42,235 bases of DNA, taken from positions 1 to 42,235 of the forward strand of contig NZ_JADEWV010000036.1 in the NCBI RefSeq assembly GCF_015207455.1. Direction: 5' to 3'. Both the position numbers and the translations under genes were made by a program. Positions 16,696-24,286 of the stretch are shown here, in pieces (the stretch's first letter is position 1; each line of letters begins with the position of its first letter). The DNA is from Microcoleus sp. LEGE 07076 (GTDB taxonomy: Bacteria; Cyanobacteriota; Cyanobacteriia; Cyanobacteriales; Microcoleaceae). Below the pieces are notes generated by a model that saw nothing but the letters and a program-made list of their open reading frames with translations, was not told the DNA's origin and did not search any database.

Positions 16696-17760
16696 ATGAG
16701 TGACGAATTTAGAGAATTGCTGCGAAAAATTGGCAGCGGAGTACACACAGGAGAAAACTTAACTCGCAAGCAAGCAGCAGCAGCCACGCGGATGATGCTG
16801 CTGCAAGAAGCCACACCAGCTCAAATCGGAGCTTTTATGATTTCCCACCGCATTAAACGGCCCACCGGCGAAGAATTAGCCGGAATGCTAGATGCCTATG
16901 AAGAATTAGGGCCCATGCTTGCTCCCCCAAACCGAGAAAAAGGGTTTGCAGTTTCTAGCGTCGCCGTGTTTGGCGTTGCTTACGACGGGCGATCGCGCAC
17001 CGCTCCAATTAGCCCCATAACCGCTCTAATTTTAGCCGCCTCTGGCGTGCCAAGCGTCATGCACGGGGGCGATGTCATGCCAACCAAAGAAGGCATTCCC
17101 CTGATAGAAATTTGGCGCGGTTTGGCAGTAGACTGGACAAAACTTAGTTTACAAAAAGTCCAGCAAGTTTTTGACAGTACCGGTTTGGGTTTTGTTTACC
17201 TTCCCAAGCATTTTCCTCAAGCCGCCGCTTTAGTCCCCTACCGCCGCGAAATCGGCAAACGGCCACCTTTTTCGACAATGGAATTGATGTGGTGTCCCTG
17301 TGCCGGCGACGTTAACGTCATCTCTGGCTACGTCCACCCGCCTACAGAAGGTATGTTTCAAACAGCCTTTGAATTGCGGGGAGTCAAAAATTATACCACA
17401 GTCAAAGGATTGGAGGGAAGCTGCGACTTGCCGCGCGATCGTACTTCGATTATCGGCATTGCTAAGCCGGACACTGAGTTTGAGCGAGTGCTTTTAGCCC
17501 ACGGAGATTACGGTTTTAGCAGCACAAATCCTGCCTTTGAATCAGCCTCTGAGTTACTCAAACAAATGCAGGAAGTTTTGCTAGGAAAACCCTCAGAATT
17601 GATGCAATCTGCTATTTGGAACGGCGGTTTTTATCTGTGGCGCAGCGGGGTTTGTTTGGATATGAACTCGGGTTTGATTGAGGCAGAAACTTTATTGAGC
17701 AGCGGTCAAGTCGTACAAAAACTTGAGGAAATTAGCAAAGCCGTTAGTGTCTTGAGTTGA
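16696..17760 (+). CDS. TrpD-like (anthranilate phosphoribosyltransferase family) protein
   Basis: A 354-residue protein with the nucleoside-phosphorylase/phosphoribosyltransferase class III fold. The N-terminal helical domain (LTRKQAAAATRMMLLQEATPAQIGAFMISHRIKRPTGEEL) is plainly TrpD-like. The PRPP-binding GTGGD motif of true TrpD is missing: the equivalent region reads FGVAYDGRSRTAPISP, and the usual phosphate-loop block is replaced by MHGGDVMPTKEGIPLIE. It therefore probably does not make tryptophan precursors; it resembles the YbiB/TrpD2 group, some members of which bind nucleic acid. A Cys-rich MWCPCAGDVN segment occurs at about 195-205. Its neighbours are a LysR gene and mobA, each separated by repeats. 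Confidence 0.82.
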   Translation: MSDEFRELLRKIGSGVHTGENLTRKQAAAATRMMLLQEATPAQIGAFMISHRIKRPTGEELAGMLDAYEELGPMLAPPNREKGFAVSSVAVFGVAYDGRSRTAPISPITALILAASGVPSVMHGGDVMPTKEGIPLIEIWRGLAVDWTKLSLQKVQQVFDSTGLGFVYLPKHFPQAAALVPYRREIGKRPPFSTMELMWCPCAGDVNVISGYVHPPTEGMFQTAFELRGVKNYTTVKGLEGSCDLPRDRTSIIGIAKPDTEFERVLLAHGDYGFSSTNPAFESASELLKQMQEVLLGKPSELMQSAIWNGGFYLWRSGVCLDMNSGLIEAETLLSSGQVVQKLEEISKAVSVLS

Positions 17761-17765
17761 GAATA

Positions 17766-17932
17766 ACTAACAACCAACAACTAACAACCAACAACTGAGG
17801 GCGGGTACGGGGACACCGCCCCTACCAACTAATAACCAATAACCAATAACTAATAACCAATAACCAATAACCAATAACCAATAACTAATAACCAATAACT
17901 AATAACCAATAACCAATAACTAATGACTAACC
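17766..17932. repeat. Heptamer arrays (AATAACC/AATAACT) with embedded GC hairpin, running into mobA
   Basis: ACAACCA/ACAACTA units (about 17766-17796) are interrupted by a GC-rich hairpin GAGGGCGGG...CCGCCCC (17797-17826) and followed by about thirteen AATAACC/AATAACT units up to the mobA start. The ATG of mobA lies inside the last degenerate units (ACTAATGACTAACC). A similar GC hairpin sits in the array at 35531-35562. Confidence 0.95.
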
Positions 17933-18528
17933 ATCAAATTGCTGTAATTGTCCTCGCAGGCGGTCAAAGTTCGCGGATGGGCAGGGATAAAGCTCTGTTG
18001 GAAATTGAGGGTAAAAGCCTATTGCAGCGAGCGTTGGAGGTTGCAGCATCTGTAACAACACAAGTGTATGTTCTGACTGCTTGGCCCGATCGCTATCGAT
18101 CGACCTTAACCGAACAATCCCAATTTCTGCTAGAGTACAATCCAGGCTCCGGGCCCTTAATTGCATTAACTCAGGGATTGACAGAAATTCCCGCCGACTG
18201 GATTTTGCTATTAGCTTGCGATTTACCTTTGTTGAATACCCAGATTCTTCAGAATTGGGCGACTCAGCTAACAGCCGTCCCCCCATCAACCTTAGCCGTT
18301 GTCCCTTATCAAAATTCCCGCTGGGAGCCTTTGTGCGGCTTCTACCACCAACAATCTCTGCCCAGTTTGCAAAGTTTTATTGACCGAGGGGGACGTTCCT
18401 TTCAAGTATGGTTAAATCAAATTCAAGCAATCCGTCTACCTATAGGAGAACCAGAAGCAATAATGTTATCGAATTGCAACACATTAGAAGAATTTGAGCA
18501 ATTAAAAGGTAAAATGAGTAACGGTTGA
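17923..18528 (+). CDS. mobA: Molybdenum cofactor guanylyltransferase
   Basis: A 201-residue cytoplasmic nucleotidyltransferase that attaches GMP to molybdopterin to give the guanine dinucleotide cofactor. The N-terminal GTP-binding signature LAGGQSSRMGRDKALLEIEG (residues 11-30) is intact, as are ACDLPLLN (about 105-112, metal/nucleotide binding) and the C-terminal domain with CGFYH. Its length is normal for the family. The ATG at 17923 gives the expected short leader MTNHQIAVIV. This start codon and the next three codons look like heptamer repeat sequence, with no ribosome site upstream. The stop TGA is also the first bases of the next repeat tract. CTP-type relatives are less likely, given the RMGxDKA signature. 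Confidence 0.9.
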   Translation: MTNHQIAVIVLAGGQSSRMGRDKALLEIEGKSLLQRALEVAASVTTQVYVLTAWPDRYRSTLTEQSQFLLEYNPGSGPLIALTQGLTEIPADWILLLACDLPLLNTQILQNWATQLTAVPPSTLAVVPYQNSRWEPLCGFYHQQSLPSLQSFIDRGGRSFQVWLNQIQAIRLPIGEPEAIMLSNCNTLEEFEQLKGKMSNG

Positions 18529-18529
18529 C

Positions 18530-18626
18530 AGTTGGCTGTTGACTGTTGACTAATAACTAACAACTAACAACTGCCAACTGCCAACTGCTTTCCTGTCAAC
18601 TAACAACTGCTTTCCTGTCAACTGAC
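18530..18626. repeat. Composite heptamer array with CTGCTTTCCTGTCAAC units
   Basis: GTTGACT-type and AACTAAC-type heptamers are followed by AACTGCC units and two copies of CAACTGCTTTCCTGTCAACT, ending about 10 bases before the aminotransferase start. The same composite occurs inverted at 21866-21908. Confidence 0.9.
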
Positions 18627-18635
18627 TAATAACAA

Positions 18636-19811
18636 ATGAACTTAGAACACTGGTTACTCGATCGCAATATAACATTCCTCAATCACGGCTCCTTTGGTGC
18701 CTGTCCAATTCCGGTGCTGGAAGCGCAAACCAGTTTCCGAGAACAACTCGAAAGAGAACCTTTGCGCTTTTTAATGCGGGAATTTGAACCGCTGTTAGAT
18801 CATGCCAGAAATCAGTTAGCCGCATTTATCGGTGCCGGAGAAGAAGAATTGGCATTTGTGCCGAATGCGACAACAGGAATAAATGCAGTTTTGCGATCGC
18901 TCTTTTTTGCTCCGGGCGACGAATTGCTAACCACAAATCAGGAATACAACGCCTGCCGCAACACACTCGATTTTATAGCAGAGCGCACAGGTGCTAAAGT
19001 AATAGTAGCAGAAATCCCATTTACGATTGATTCGCCCGAACAAATTATTGAAGCAATAATTAAGTGCGTCTCACCCCAAACAAAATTAGCATTATTAGAC
19101 CACATTGTCAGTCAAACTGGGTTAATATTTCCCATCAAACAGTTAGTCGGCGAGTTAGAAAACCGCGGCGTGGATGTATTGGTAGACGGAGCTCACGCGC
19201 CCGGAATGGTAGCTCTAAATTTACAAGAAATTGGCGCGGCTTACTATACAGGAAATTGCCACAAATGGCTGTGCGCGCCTAAAGGTGCTGCCTTTTTGTA
19301 CGTGCGGCCAGACAAACAAAATGCCATTCGACCCACTACTATCAGTCACGGTGCTAACTCGCCCCGCACTGATAAATCGCGCTTTCAATTAGAATTTGAC
19401 TGGATGGGAACACTCGATCCCAGTCCTTATTTGTGCGTGCCTGTAGCTATTGATTTTATGGGTTCTTTGTTGAGTGGCGGCTGGCCGGAATTAATGGCAA
19501 AAAATCATACTTTAGCCTTAGCGGGAAGACAGATATTGGCGGAAAAATTAGATTTGCCACTGCCTTGTCCCGATGAAATGGTAGGTTCAATGGCAGTTGT
19601 GTCGCTGGCTGATGAAAAATCTGATGCGGTTGCAAAAGGAGGAATTGCACCTTTGCAAGATGCGCTGTGGCAGATTTTTCAAATAGAAGTGCCGGTGATT
19701 CCTTGGCCGGATGCTAGCAAGCGGTTGGTGAGGATTTCGGCTCAGTTTTACAATACTTTGCCACAATATGAATATTTGGCTAAGGCCCTGCTGGAGTTGA
19801 CTACGATTTGA
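18636..19811 (+). CDS. Class V aminotransferase (isopenicillin N epimerase-like)
   Basis: A 391-residue PLP enzyme of aminotransferase class V. FLNHGSFGACP near the N-terminus is the hallmark of the isopenicillin-N-epimerase-like branch. The cofactor-binding aspartate is in LVDGAHAPG (Asp184), and the Schiff-base lysine is Lys210 in YYTGNCHKWLCAPKG. The C-terminal PLP fold ends with VRISAQFYNT. Despite the annotation often used, no beta-lactam pathway is nearby; cysteine desulfurase or another amino acid lyase/epimerase activity is equally possible. ATG at 18636 is well placed for the family. Heptamer repeats fill the space before it and an inverted-repeat element lies after it. Confidence 0.88.
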   Translation: MNLEHWLLDRNITFLNHGSFGACPIPVLEAQTSFREQLEREPLRFLMREFEPLLDHARNQLAAFIGAGEEELAFVPNATTGINAVLRSLFFAPGDELLTTNQEYNACRNTLDFIAERTGAKVIVAEIPFTIDSPEQIIEAIIKCVSPQTKLALLDHIVSQTGLIFPIKQLVGELENRGVDVLVDGAHAPGMVALNLQEIGAAYYTGNCHKWLCAPKGAAFLYVRPDKQNAIRPTTISHGANSPRTDKSRFQLEFDWMGTLDPSPYLCVPVAIDFMGSLLSGGWPELMAKNHTLALAGRQILAEKLDLPLPCPDEMVGSMAVVSLADEKSDAVAKGGIAPLQDALWQIFQIEVPVIPWPDASKRLVRISAQFYNTLPQYEYLAKALLELTTI

Positions 19812-19851
19812 GCGGGATATTCCACCAAAAAACTTAGCACCTCACTACAAA

Positions 19852-19977
19852 TAGACCTCTTGCAAAAGTCCTTTTAATCAAATTTTGGGACGATGCTCGC
19901 GTGCCATCCCACAAGAAAAAAAGATTTTGTAGGATGGCACGCGAGCATCGTCCTAACTATTTTTGCAATTACGTCTA
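19852..19977. mobile_element. MITE-like element with a 22-bp perfect inverted repeat
   Basis: The ends read TAGACCTCTTGCAAAA and, inverted, TAGACGTAATTGCAAAA, and both ends carry TA, consistent with TA target duplication. Inside, a perfect 22-bp inverted repeat (19888-19909 and 19932-19953, beginning GGACGATGCTCGCG) is separated by a 22-base A-rich loop. There is no coding capacity. The left end is the same as the right end of the IS4-like remnant (5728-5744), suggesting a non-autonomous derivative. Confidence 0.7.
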
Positions 19978-20133
19978 ATAGTTCTAGGTTTTTAGTGAGC
20001 AATTTGGTTGTCTCCCCCAAAATGATTGAGGACTTGCATTCCGAACGATCGAACCAGTTTGTAGAATATAATATATCAAGACTTGGATTTCCCCAGCCCA
20101 AAACAACAGACGAAACGAAAAAAGGATAATTCA

Positions 20134-20382
20134 ATGTCTAATGCCATGATAGTAATTTATCCCGATCGCGAACAGTACACCTGGGTTTTTGACGACGAGC
20201 GAGTCGGACTTGTCCGAGAACCGTTTGTTCAGGGCGTACCCCAGATGATTGAAGCACTCGTCGCAGAGATTCCCAATGCCGATCGAGGTTTCCGACTTTT
20301 ATTCTGGGCAAATCCATTTCCCGGATATCAAGCAGAAATGGTGTGGTTTAAAACAGAATACGGCGGTAACTGGTATCGGTAG
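20134..20382 (+). CDS. Small conserved cyanobacterial protein (possibly DUF6717-like)
   Basis: An 82-residue protein starting MSNAMIVIYPDREQYTWVFDDE. The ATG at 20134 is preceded by AAAAGGA at 7-13 bases, a good ribosome site, so I prefer it over the longer in-frame TTG/ATG versions. Recognisable pieces are the WVFDDERVGLVREPFV block, MIEALVAEIPNA and a C-terminal FPGYQAEMVW...EYGGNWY. I recall this pattern as a small family of unknown function in cyanobacteria, tentatively DUF6717. It is soluble, with no catalytic motif that I can name. It lies between the MITE-like element and the LCP-family gene, same strand, with a 113-base gap to the latter. Confidence 0.7.
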   Translation: MSNAMIVIYPDREQYTWVFDDERVGLVREPFVQGVPQMIEALVAEIPNADRGFRLLFWANPFPGYQAEMVWFKTEYGGNWYR

Positions 20383-20495
20383 GAAACGAAAAATCTTGAA
20401 GGCTGGCTTTGTCCGGCTTTGTTCAAATACTTTCTAGAAGCACCGCCCAAGCTTTACTGCAAAGCAGAAAAACTGCAATAATCAACAGCAAGTCA

Positions 20496-21845
20496 ATGAA
20501 AAACTTGTCAATATTTAAACGAAACTTTGGTGAACCAGTCGATCGCAAAACTAGAAAAAAGCCAAAAATAGTCCTGTATATACTTTGGCTATTTTTCCTA
20601 ATTTTCACAGCCGCCATCTCCGCAGGAATCGGAGCAATTACCGCCCTCTTCGCCCCCGTGGAACCGGAACTTATTAGTAGAGTCCTAGATGCTGCGGGCT
20701 TTAACGACAGTTCGTCCAGTTCCTCTGGATACCGCCTGTCGCGACCTGTTAATATCTTGATTATGGGAATTGACCGCGTACCACAAACTGCTGCAAATTC
20801 CCCTAAAATTTTTGAAGGTCGCAGCGACACTATACTCGTATTTCACCTCGATCCTAGAGATAAATCTATTAGTTTGGTTTCAGTTCCGCGAGATACTAAA
20901 GTCCAAATTCCCGGAATTCGTTTCAGCAAAATTAACGAAGCTAATGCTAGAGGAGGTTCGGCTTTGGCGGTGCGATTGGTTAGCAGTATCTTGAACAATG
21001 TGACAATTGAAAGATACGTGCGAATCAGCAGCGGTGCGTTTCGGGAATTAGTCGATTTGTTAGGAGGAGTTGAGGTATTTGTACCTCGCCCGATGTCTTA
21101 TACAGATAGCGCCCAAAAGTTAAAAATAAACTTAGCACAGGGATGGCAAACTCTAGACGGAGAACAAGCAGAACAATTTGCTCGATTTCGTAATGACGGC
21201 TTAGGAGATATCGGCCGCATTCAGCGACAACAATCTTTAATTCAAGCTATTCGCAAGCGCTTCACAAGTCCATCTGTATTGGTGCGCTTGTCGCAAATTG
21301 TGCGATTGATGCAAAAATATGTTGATACAAACCTAAATTTTGAGGAAATATTGACGCTGACAAATTTTGGTTTGCAATTGGATCGAGATAATTTTAAAAT
21401 GGTGATGTTACCTGGACGTTCTAGCTCAAAACAAGGGGATTTGAGGAGTTATTGGATTTTAGATGTTGCTGGGCGCGATCGGATTATGACACAATATTTC
21501 CAGCAAGGAGTGCCGGATTTGGCGATCGGGCAATTTCCCAATTCCAGCGAGTCAGTTTCGCCCGCAAACCTCAAAATCTCCGTCCAAAACGCTTCTAGCA
21601 AACCGAAAACTGCCAAAACCGTTGCTGAATTTCTCAGAAAAAATGGCTTTTCTAATGTATCTCTAGTCAAAGATTGGCCCGACAAGCAGCGTCAAAGTCA
21701 AATTATTGTTCAGCGAGGCGATTTAGCAGCAGCAAATCTCCTGCAAAAAGCACTAGGCGATGGTAAAATTGAAGCATCTTCTACTGGTGAAATCGATTCT
21801 GACTTGACCATTCGCGTTGGCGAAGATTGGGTAAAGCGGTTTTAA
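20496..21845 (+). CDS. LytR-CpsA-Psr (LCP) family cell-envelope glycopolymer transferase
   Basis: A 449-residue type II membrane protein. A single transmembrane segment (about residues 22-45, IVLYILWLFFLIFTAAISAG) is followed by the extracytoplasmic LCP domain (about 85-290) with NILIMGIDR, GRSDTILVFHLDP, SLVSVPRDTKVQIPG, KINEANARGG and FARFRNDGLGDIGRIQRQQ. These Asp and Arg residues bind the polyprenyl-pyrophosphate substrate in the family. The C-terminal 90 residues form a LytR_C domain (LKISVQNAS..TAKTVAEFLRKNGF). LCP proteins attach glycopolymers to peptidoglycan or assemble exopolysaccharide. The ATG at 20496 is preferred over an upstream TTG because it gives the standard short cytoplasmic tail. 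Confidence 0.9.
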   Translation: MKNLSIFKRNFGEPVDRKTRKKPKIVLYILWLFFLIFTAAISAGIGAITALFAPVEPELISRVLDAAGFNDSSSSSSGYRLSRPVNILIMGIDRVPQTAANSPKIFEGRSDTILVFHLDPRDKSISLVSVPRDTKVQIPGIRFSKINEANARGGSALAVRLVSSILNNVTIERYVRISSGAFRELVDLLGGVEVFVPRPMSYTDSAQKLKINLAQGWQTLDGEQAEQFARFRNDGLGDIGRIQRQQSLIQAIRKRFTSPSVLVRLSQIVRLMQKYVDTNLNFEEILTLTNFGLQLDRDNFKMVMLPGRSSSKQGDLRSYWILDVAGRDRIMTQYFQQGVPDLAIGQFPNSSESVSPANLKISVQNASSKPKTAKTVAEFLRKNGFSNVSLVKDWPDKQRQSQIIVQRGDLAAANLLQKALGDGKIEASSTGEIDSDLTIRVGEDWVKRF

Positions 21846-21846
21846 T

Positions 21847-22030
21847 TAGTCAGTTGGTAGTTGGTAGTTGACAGGAAAGCAGTTGACAGGAAAGCAGTTG
21901 GCAGTTGTTAGGAAAGCAGTTGTTAATTGTTAGTTATTAGTTGATGGTTAACAGTCAACAGTCAACAGTCAACAGTCAACAGCTAACAGTCAACAGTCAA
22001 CAGCTAACAGTCAACAGTCAACAGTCAACA
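21847..22030. repeat. Back-to-back heptamer arrays of opposite orientation
   Basis: AGTTGACAGGAAAGC-type units (21866-21908) and GTTATTA-type units are followed, near 21950, by an AGTCAAC/AGCTAAC heptamer array reading the other way up to 22030, 20 bases before the pentapeptide gene. The two halves are partly complementary and can fold into a long hairpin. The left part is the inverted copy of 18567-18620. Confidence 0.92.
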
Positions 22031-22049
22031 ATTCCCCCTTCCCATCATC

Positions 22050-22559
22050 ATGAAAAGAGTATTCCGAATTTTCCTAAGCCTGATTTTAAGTTTGGTGTTG
22101 GCTTTTGGATGGGTGCTGCTGAGTGCTACTCCTGCATTTGCGTTGCCGAAACTTAATATTAATTACACAAATATTAATTTGTCCGATCGCGATTTCTCCA
22201 ATTCTGACTTAGCGGGCGGAACATTTGTCGCGGCCGAAATGCGGGGAACCAACTTTCAAGGCGCTGATTTGACTAATGCGATTTTGACTAAAGGAGTTTT
22301 GTTGAATGCCAACTTGTCAGGTGCTAACCTCTCCGGTGCTTTGGTAGATAGAGTTACATTCGACGGCGCTAATTTGACTAATGCTAATTTCACCGAAGCA
22401 ATTATGACACGAACTCGGTTTTTTGATGCTGCCATTTCCGGCGCTGATTTTAGTGACGCGATTATAGATGCTTATCAAGTAACAATCATGTGCGAAAAAG
22501 CAGATGGTGTCAATCCCGTGACGGGAGTTTCTACGCGAGAAAGTTTGGGATGTCCGTAG
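22050..22559 (+). CDS. Pentapeptide-repeat protein with signal peptide (probably lumenal/periplasmic)
   Basis: A 169-residue protein. A Sec signal peptide is visible (residues 1-31: charged start MKRVFR, long hydrophobic core, cleavage after AFA). Residues about 42-140 are pentapeptide repeats of the A(D/N)LXX type ([48 protein letters not shown]), forming a right-handed beta helix. The C-terminal part has two cysteines (148, 168) that could form a disulfide, as in thylakoid-lumen pentapeptide proteins. Molecular function is unknown in the family. ATG at 22050 follows the heptamer array by 20 bases. Convergent with the SLH gene. Confidence 0.9.
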   Translation: MKRVFRIFLSLILSLVLAFGWVLLSATPAFALPKLNINYTNINLSDRDFSNSDLAGGTFVAAEMRGTNFQGADLTNAILTKGVLLNANLSGANLSGALVDRVTFDGANLTNANFTEAIMTRTRFFDAAISGADFSDAIIDAYQVTIMCEKADGVNPVTGVSTRESLGCP

Positions 22560-22589
22560 AAAGTTAAGATTGCAGGAATTATGCGTTGG

Positions 22590-22656
22590 GGCGAGAAACC
22601 GGGTTTCTACGAGTTTGTTGGTTGAGTGACACAAAATGTACAAAGAAACCCGGTTT
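22590..22656. repeat. AAACCGGGTTT-type palindromic element, copy 2
   Basis: AGAAACCGGGTTTCT and AGAAACCCGGTTTCT are perfect reverse complements of each other, each also nearly self-palindromic, about 35 bases apart. They lie between the convergent pentapeptide and SLH genes. Probably a bidirectional terminator-like repeat. Confidence 0.7.
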
Positions 22657-22687
22657 CTAAATACCTCGTCGGGACTAACTTTTGCTT

Positions 22688-23941
22688 CTATCGAGCGCTA
22701 CAAATGCCTGTGTTCGCAGCAGCAAATACCAAGTCCGAATTCAACAGCAAATCTAAATCAGTGTCGGGATTAACAGCATACAAATCAACTTTATCTCGAC
22801 CCAAAAATACGCCGACTAAAGTCCCAATTCCCGCACCGCCGAGCACCTCTTCAGTGGCGATCGCCCGATCGCCCGTAACACCTGCAATCGCTGCCGCCGC
22901 TGCTGCACCCAAGGCCGTATTCTTAATCAGATTCCCCACATTCACGCCCTTAGTTACAGTTTCTTTCCGAGTAATCACTGACGAAGTAGCATTCAGAGGC
23001 ACTCTGCTACCGTTGATGATACTTAATTCTTGAGCCACAAACTGAACGCCCGCAGCAGTCGATCGCAATTCGCCACTAATTTTCGAGCCTTCGGGTATCA
23101 GCACTTTGCCATTATTCCCCGCGATATCCGCAGCCACCGTCAGCGTAATCGGAGACTTGTCATTGGGGGCGAGCAAAATCTTGCCTTTTGCGTACTCGAT
23201 GGGAATAGTCACCCCACTCGGAATTTTCACAGCAACACTCTGGCCAACATCAATCTTAGCAATGTAAGGAGAATTAATTGCTCTTGCTTGATTGCTGCTC
23301 ACTAATGTTTGATAGATAAAAGCCGCTACTTCAGCCCGCGTTGCTGACTGATTTGGTTTGAGAAATTTAGGATTGGGATAGCTGACAACTAACTGTTTTT
23401 CAGTAGCAGCAGCAACGCTTTTGACAGCATAACTTTGAATCTGACCCGCATCATTGTAGTAGCTGAGAACATCTTGAAAATTGCAAGTAGGCTCATAGCC
23501 AAGTCCGTTATTTAAAGCGACTACAACTTGAACGCGAGGAATCTGCTGCATCGGCCTGAAAACATTGCCGGGATAGCCAGACATCCATGCCATTTCGTAA
23601 GCTTCGGCGATCGCCCCGCTGGCCCAAAAATTGGATGGAACATCGGCAAATCTTACAGCATCGCGGGTTTTTGCCTTCTTCACAGAACGGATCATTGCCG
23701 CGAATTCAGCCCGCGTTACCAGTGCATCCGGGCGGAAACTGCCATCGGGAAATCCCTTGATAATCCCTCTTTCTGACAAATCTTGAATAAAGTCTTTGGC
23801 CCAGTAATTGTTATTAACATCCGAAAAAGCTGTCTGAGCAAAAGCAGGCGCGGGAGCTAGCATCGGCGCTGCGGTGCCGGCAACTGTTCCCAAGGTTAAT
23901 AAAACAGATGTGCCGATTTTAATGCGGTGAAATACAGACAT
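22688..23941 (-). CDS. SLH-domain surface/outer-membrane-associated protein
   Basis: A 417-residue exported protein. A signal peptide (about residues 1-35, ending APAFA) is followed by three S-layer-homology modules (about 38-95, 96-150, 160-220). The modules have FSDVNNNYWAKDFIQDLSERGIIKGFPDGSFRPDALVTRAEFA, RFADVPSNFWASGAIAEA and NQSATRAEVAAFIYQTL. SLH modules anchor proteins to cell-wall polymers. The rest (about 225-340) is a beta-rich domain (VGQSVAVKIPSGVTIPI). A glycine/alanine-rich stretch (NTALGAAAAAAIAGVTGDRAI...GGAGIGTLVGVFLG, about 340-385) resembles a glycine zipper. It lacks the C-terminal porin barrel of the large cyanobacterial SLH porins. Diverges from the amidase gene. Confidence 0.9.
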   Translation of the reverse strand: MSVFHRIKIGTSVLLTLGTVAGTAAPMLAPAPAFAQTAFSDVNNNYWAKDFIQDLSERGIIKGFPDGSFRPDALVTRAEFAAMIRSVKKAKTRDAVRFADVPSNFWASGAIAEAYEMAWMSGYPGNVFRPMQQIPRVQVVVALNNGLGYEPTCNFQDVLSYYNDAGQIQSYAVKSVAAATEKQLVVSYPNPKFLKPNQSATRAEVAAFIYQTLVSSNQARAINSPYIAKIDVGQSVAVKIPSGVTIPIEYAKGKILLAPNDKSPITLTVAADIAGNNGKVLIPEGSKISGELRSTAAGVQFVAQELSIINGSRVPLNATSSVITRKETVTKGVNVGNLIKNTALGAAAAAAIAGVTGDRAIATEEVLGGAGIGTLVGVFLGRDKVDLYAVNPDTDLDLLLNSDLVFAAANTGICSAR

Positions 23942-24286
23942 TTTTGATTCTCCAATTTACACAATCTTTTTATTGAGGAGAAGTAAGCTTTTGATAGGGT
24001 GATTGATTCTGACCTAACTTGCTCTTTCCCTCGGCTATGTCATCATTATTGAATGCTTTTATTTTTTGTGCGGGGAAGATACGGTCTTTAAAAATAAATA
24101 TCTTGAAACTCATTTCTGATTTTAAAAATCCTTAAAGTCCTTAAAATCCTGATGTTGCTTATCTGCCTGATCTACCTTGTGTCTGCAATTAACAGGATTT
24201 ACGGATCGAGCCGTGTGATATTAGTTAACTATATTAACTAAAAGTGAGTATAATAAACTCGATCGAGAACTACCTGTTTGTTGCTT
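23942..24286. other. Divergent intergenic region, SLH gene / amidase
   Basis: 345 bases without a gene. AT-rich; it contains the operator-like palindrome and TATAAT box described at 24221-24254. No tandem arrays. Confidence 0.5.
24221..24254 (+). promoter_or_regulatory. Operator-like palindrome and -10 box of the amidase promoter
   Basis: A perfect inverted repeat TTAGTTAA-CTATA-TTAACTAA (24221-24241) lies 7 bases before TATAAT (24249-24254), about 32 bases upstream of the amidase ATG. The palindrome covers the expected -35 region, a typical repressor position. No regulator gene is adjacent. Confidence 0.5.

Noticed and set aside
22688-23033. Plus-strand ORF opposite the SLH gene
   Set aside because: Antisense shadow; the minus-strand frame has a signal peptide and SLH motifs.
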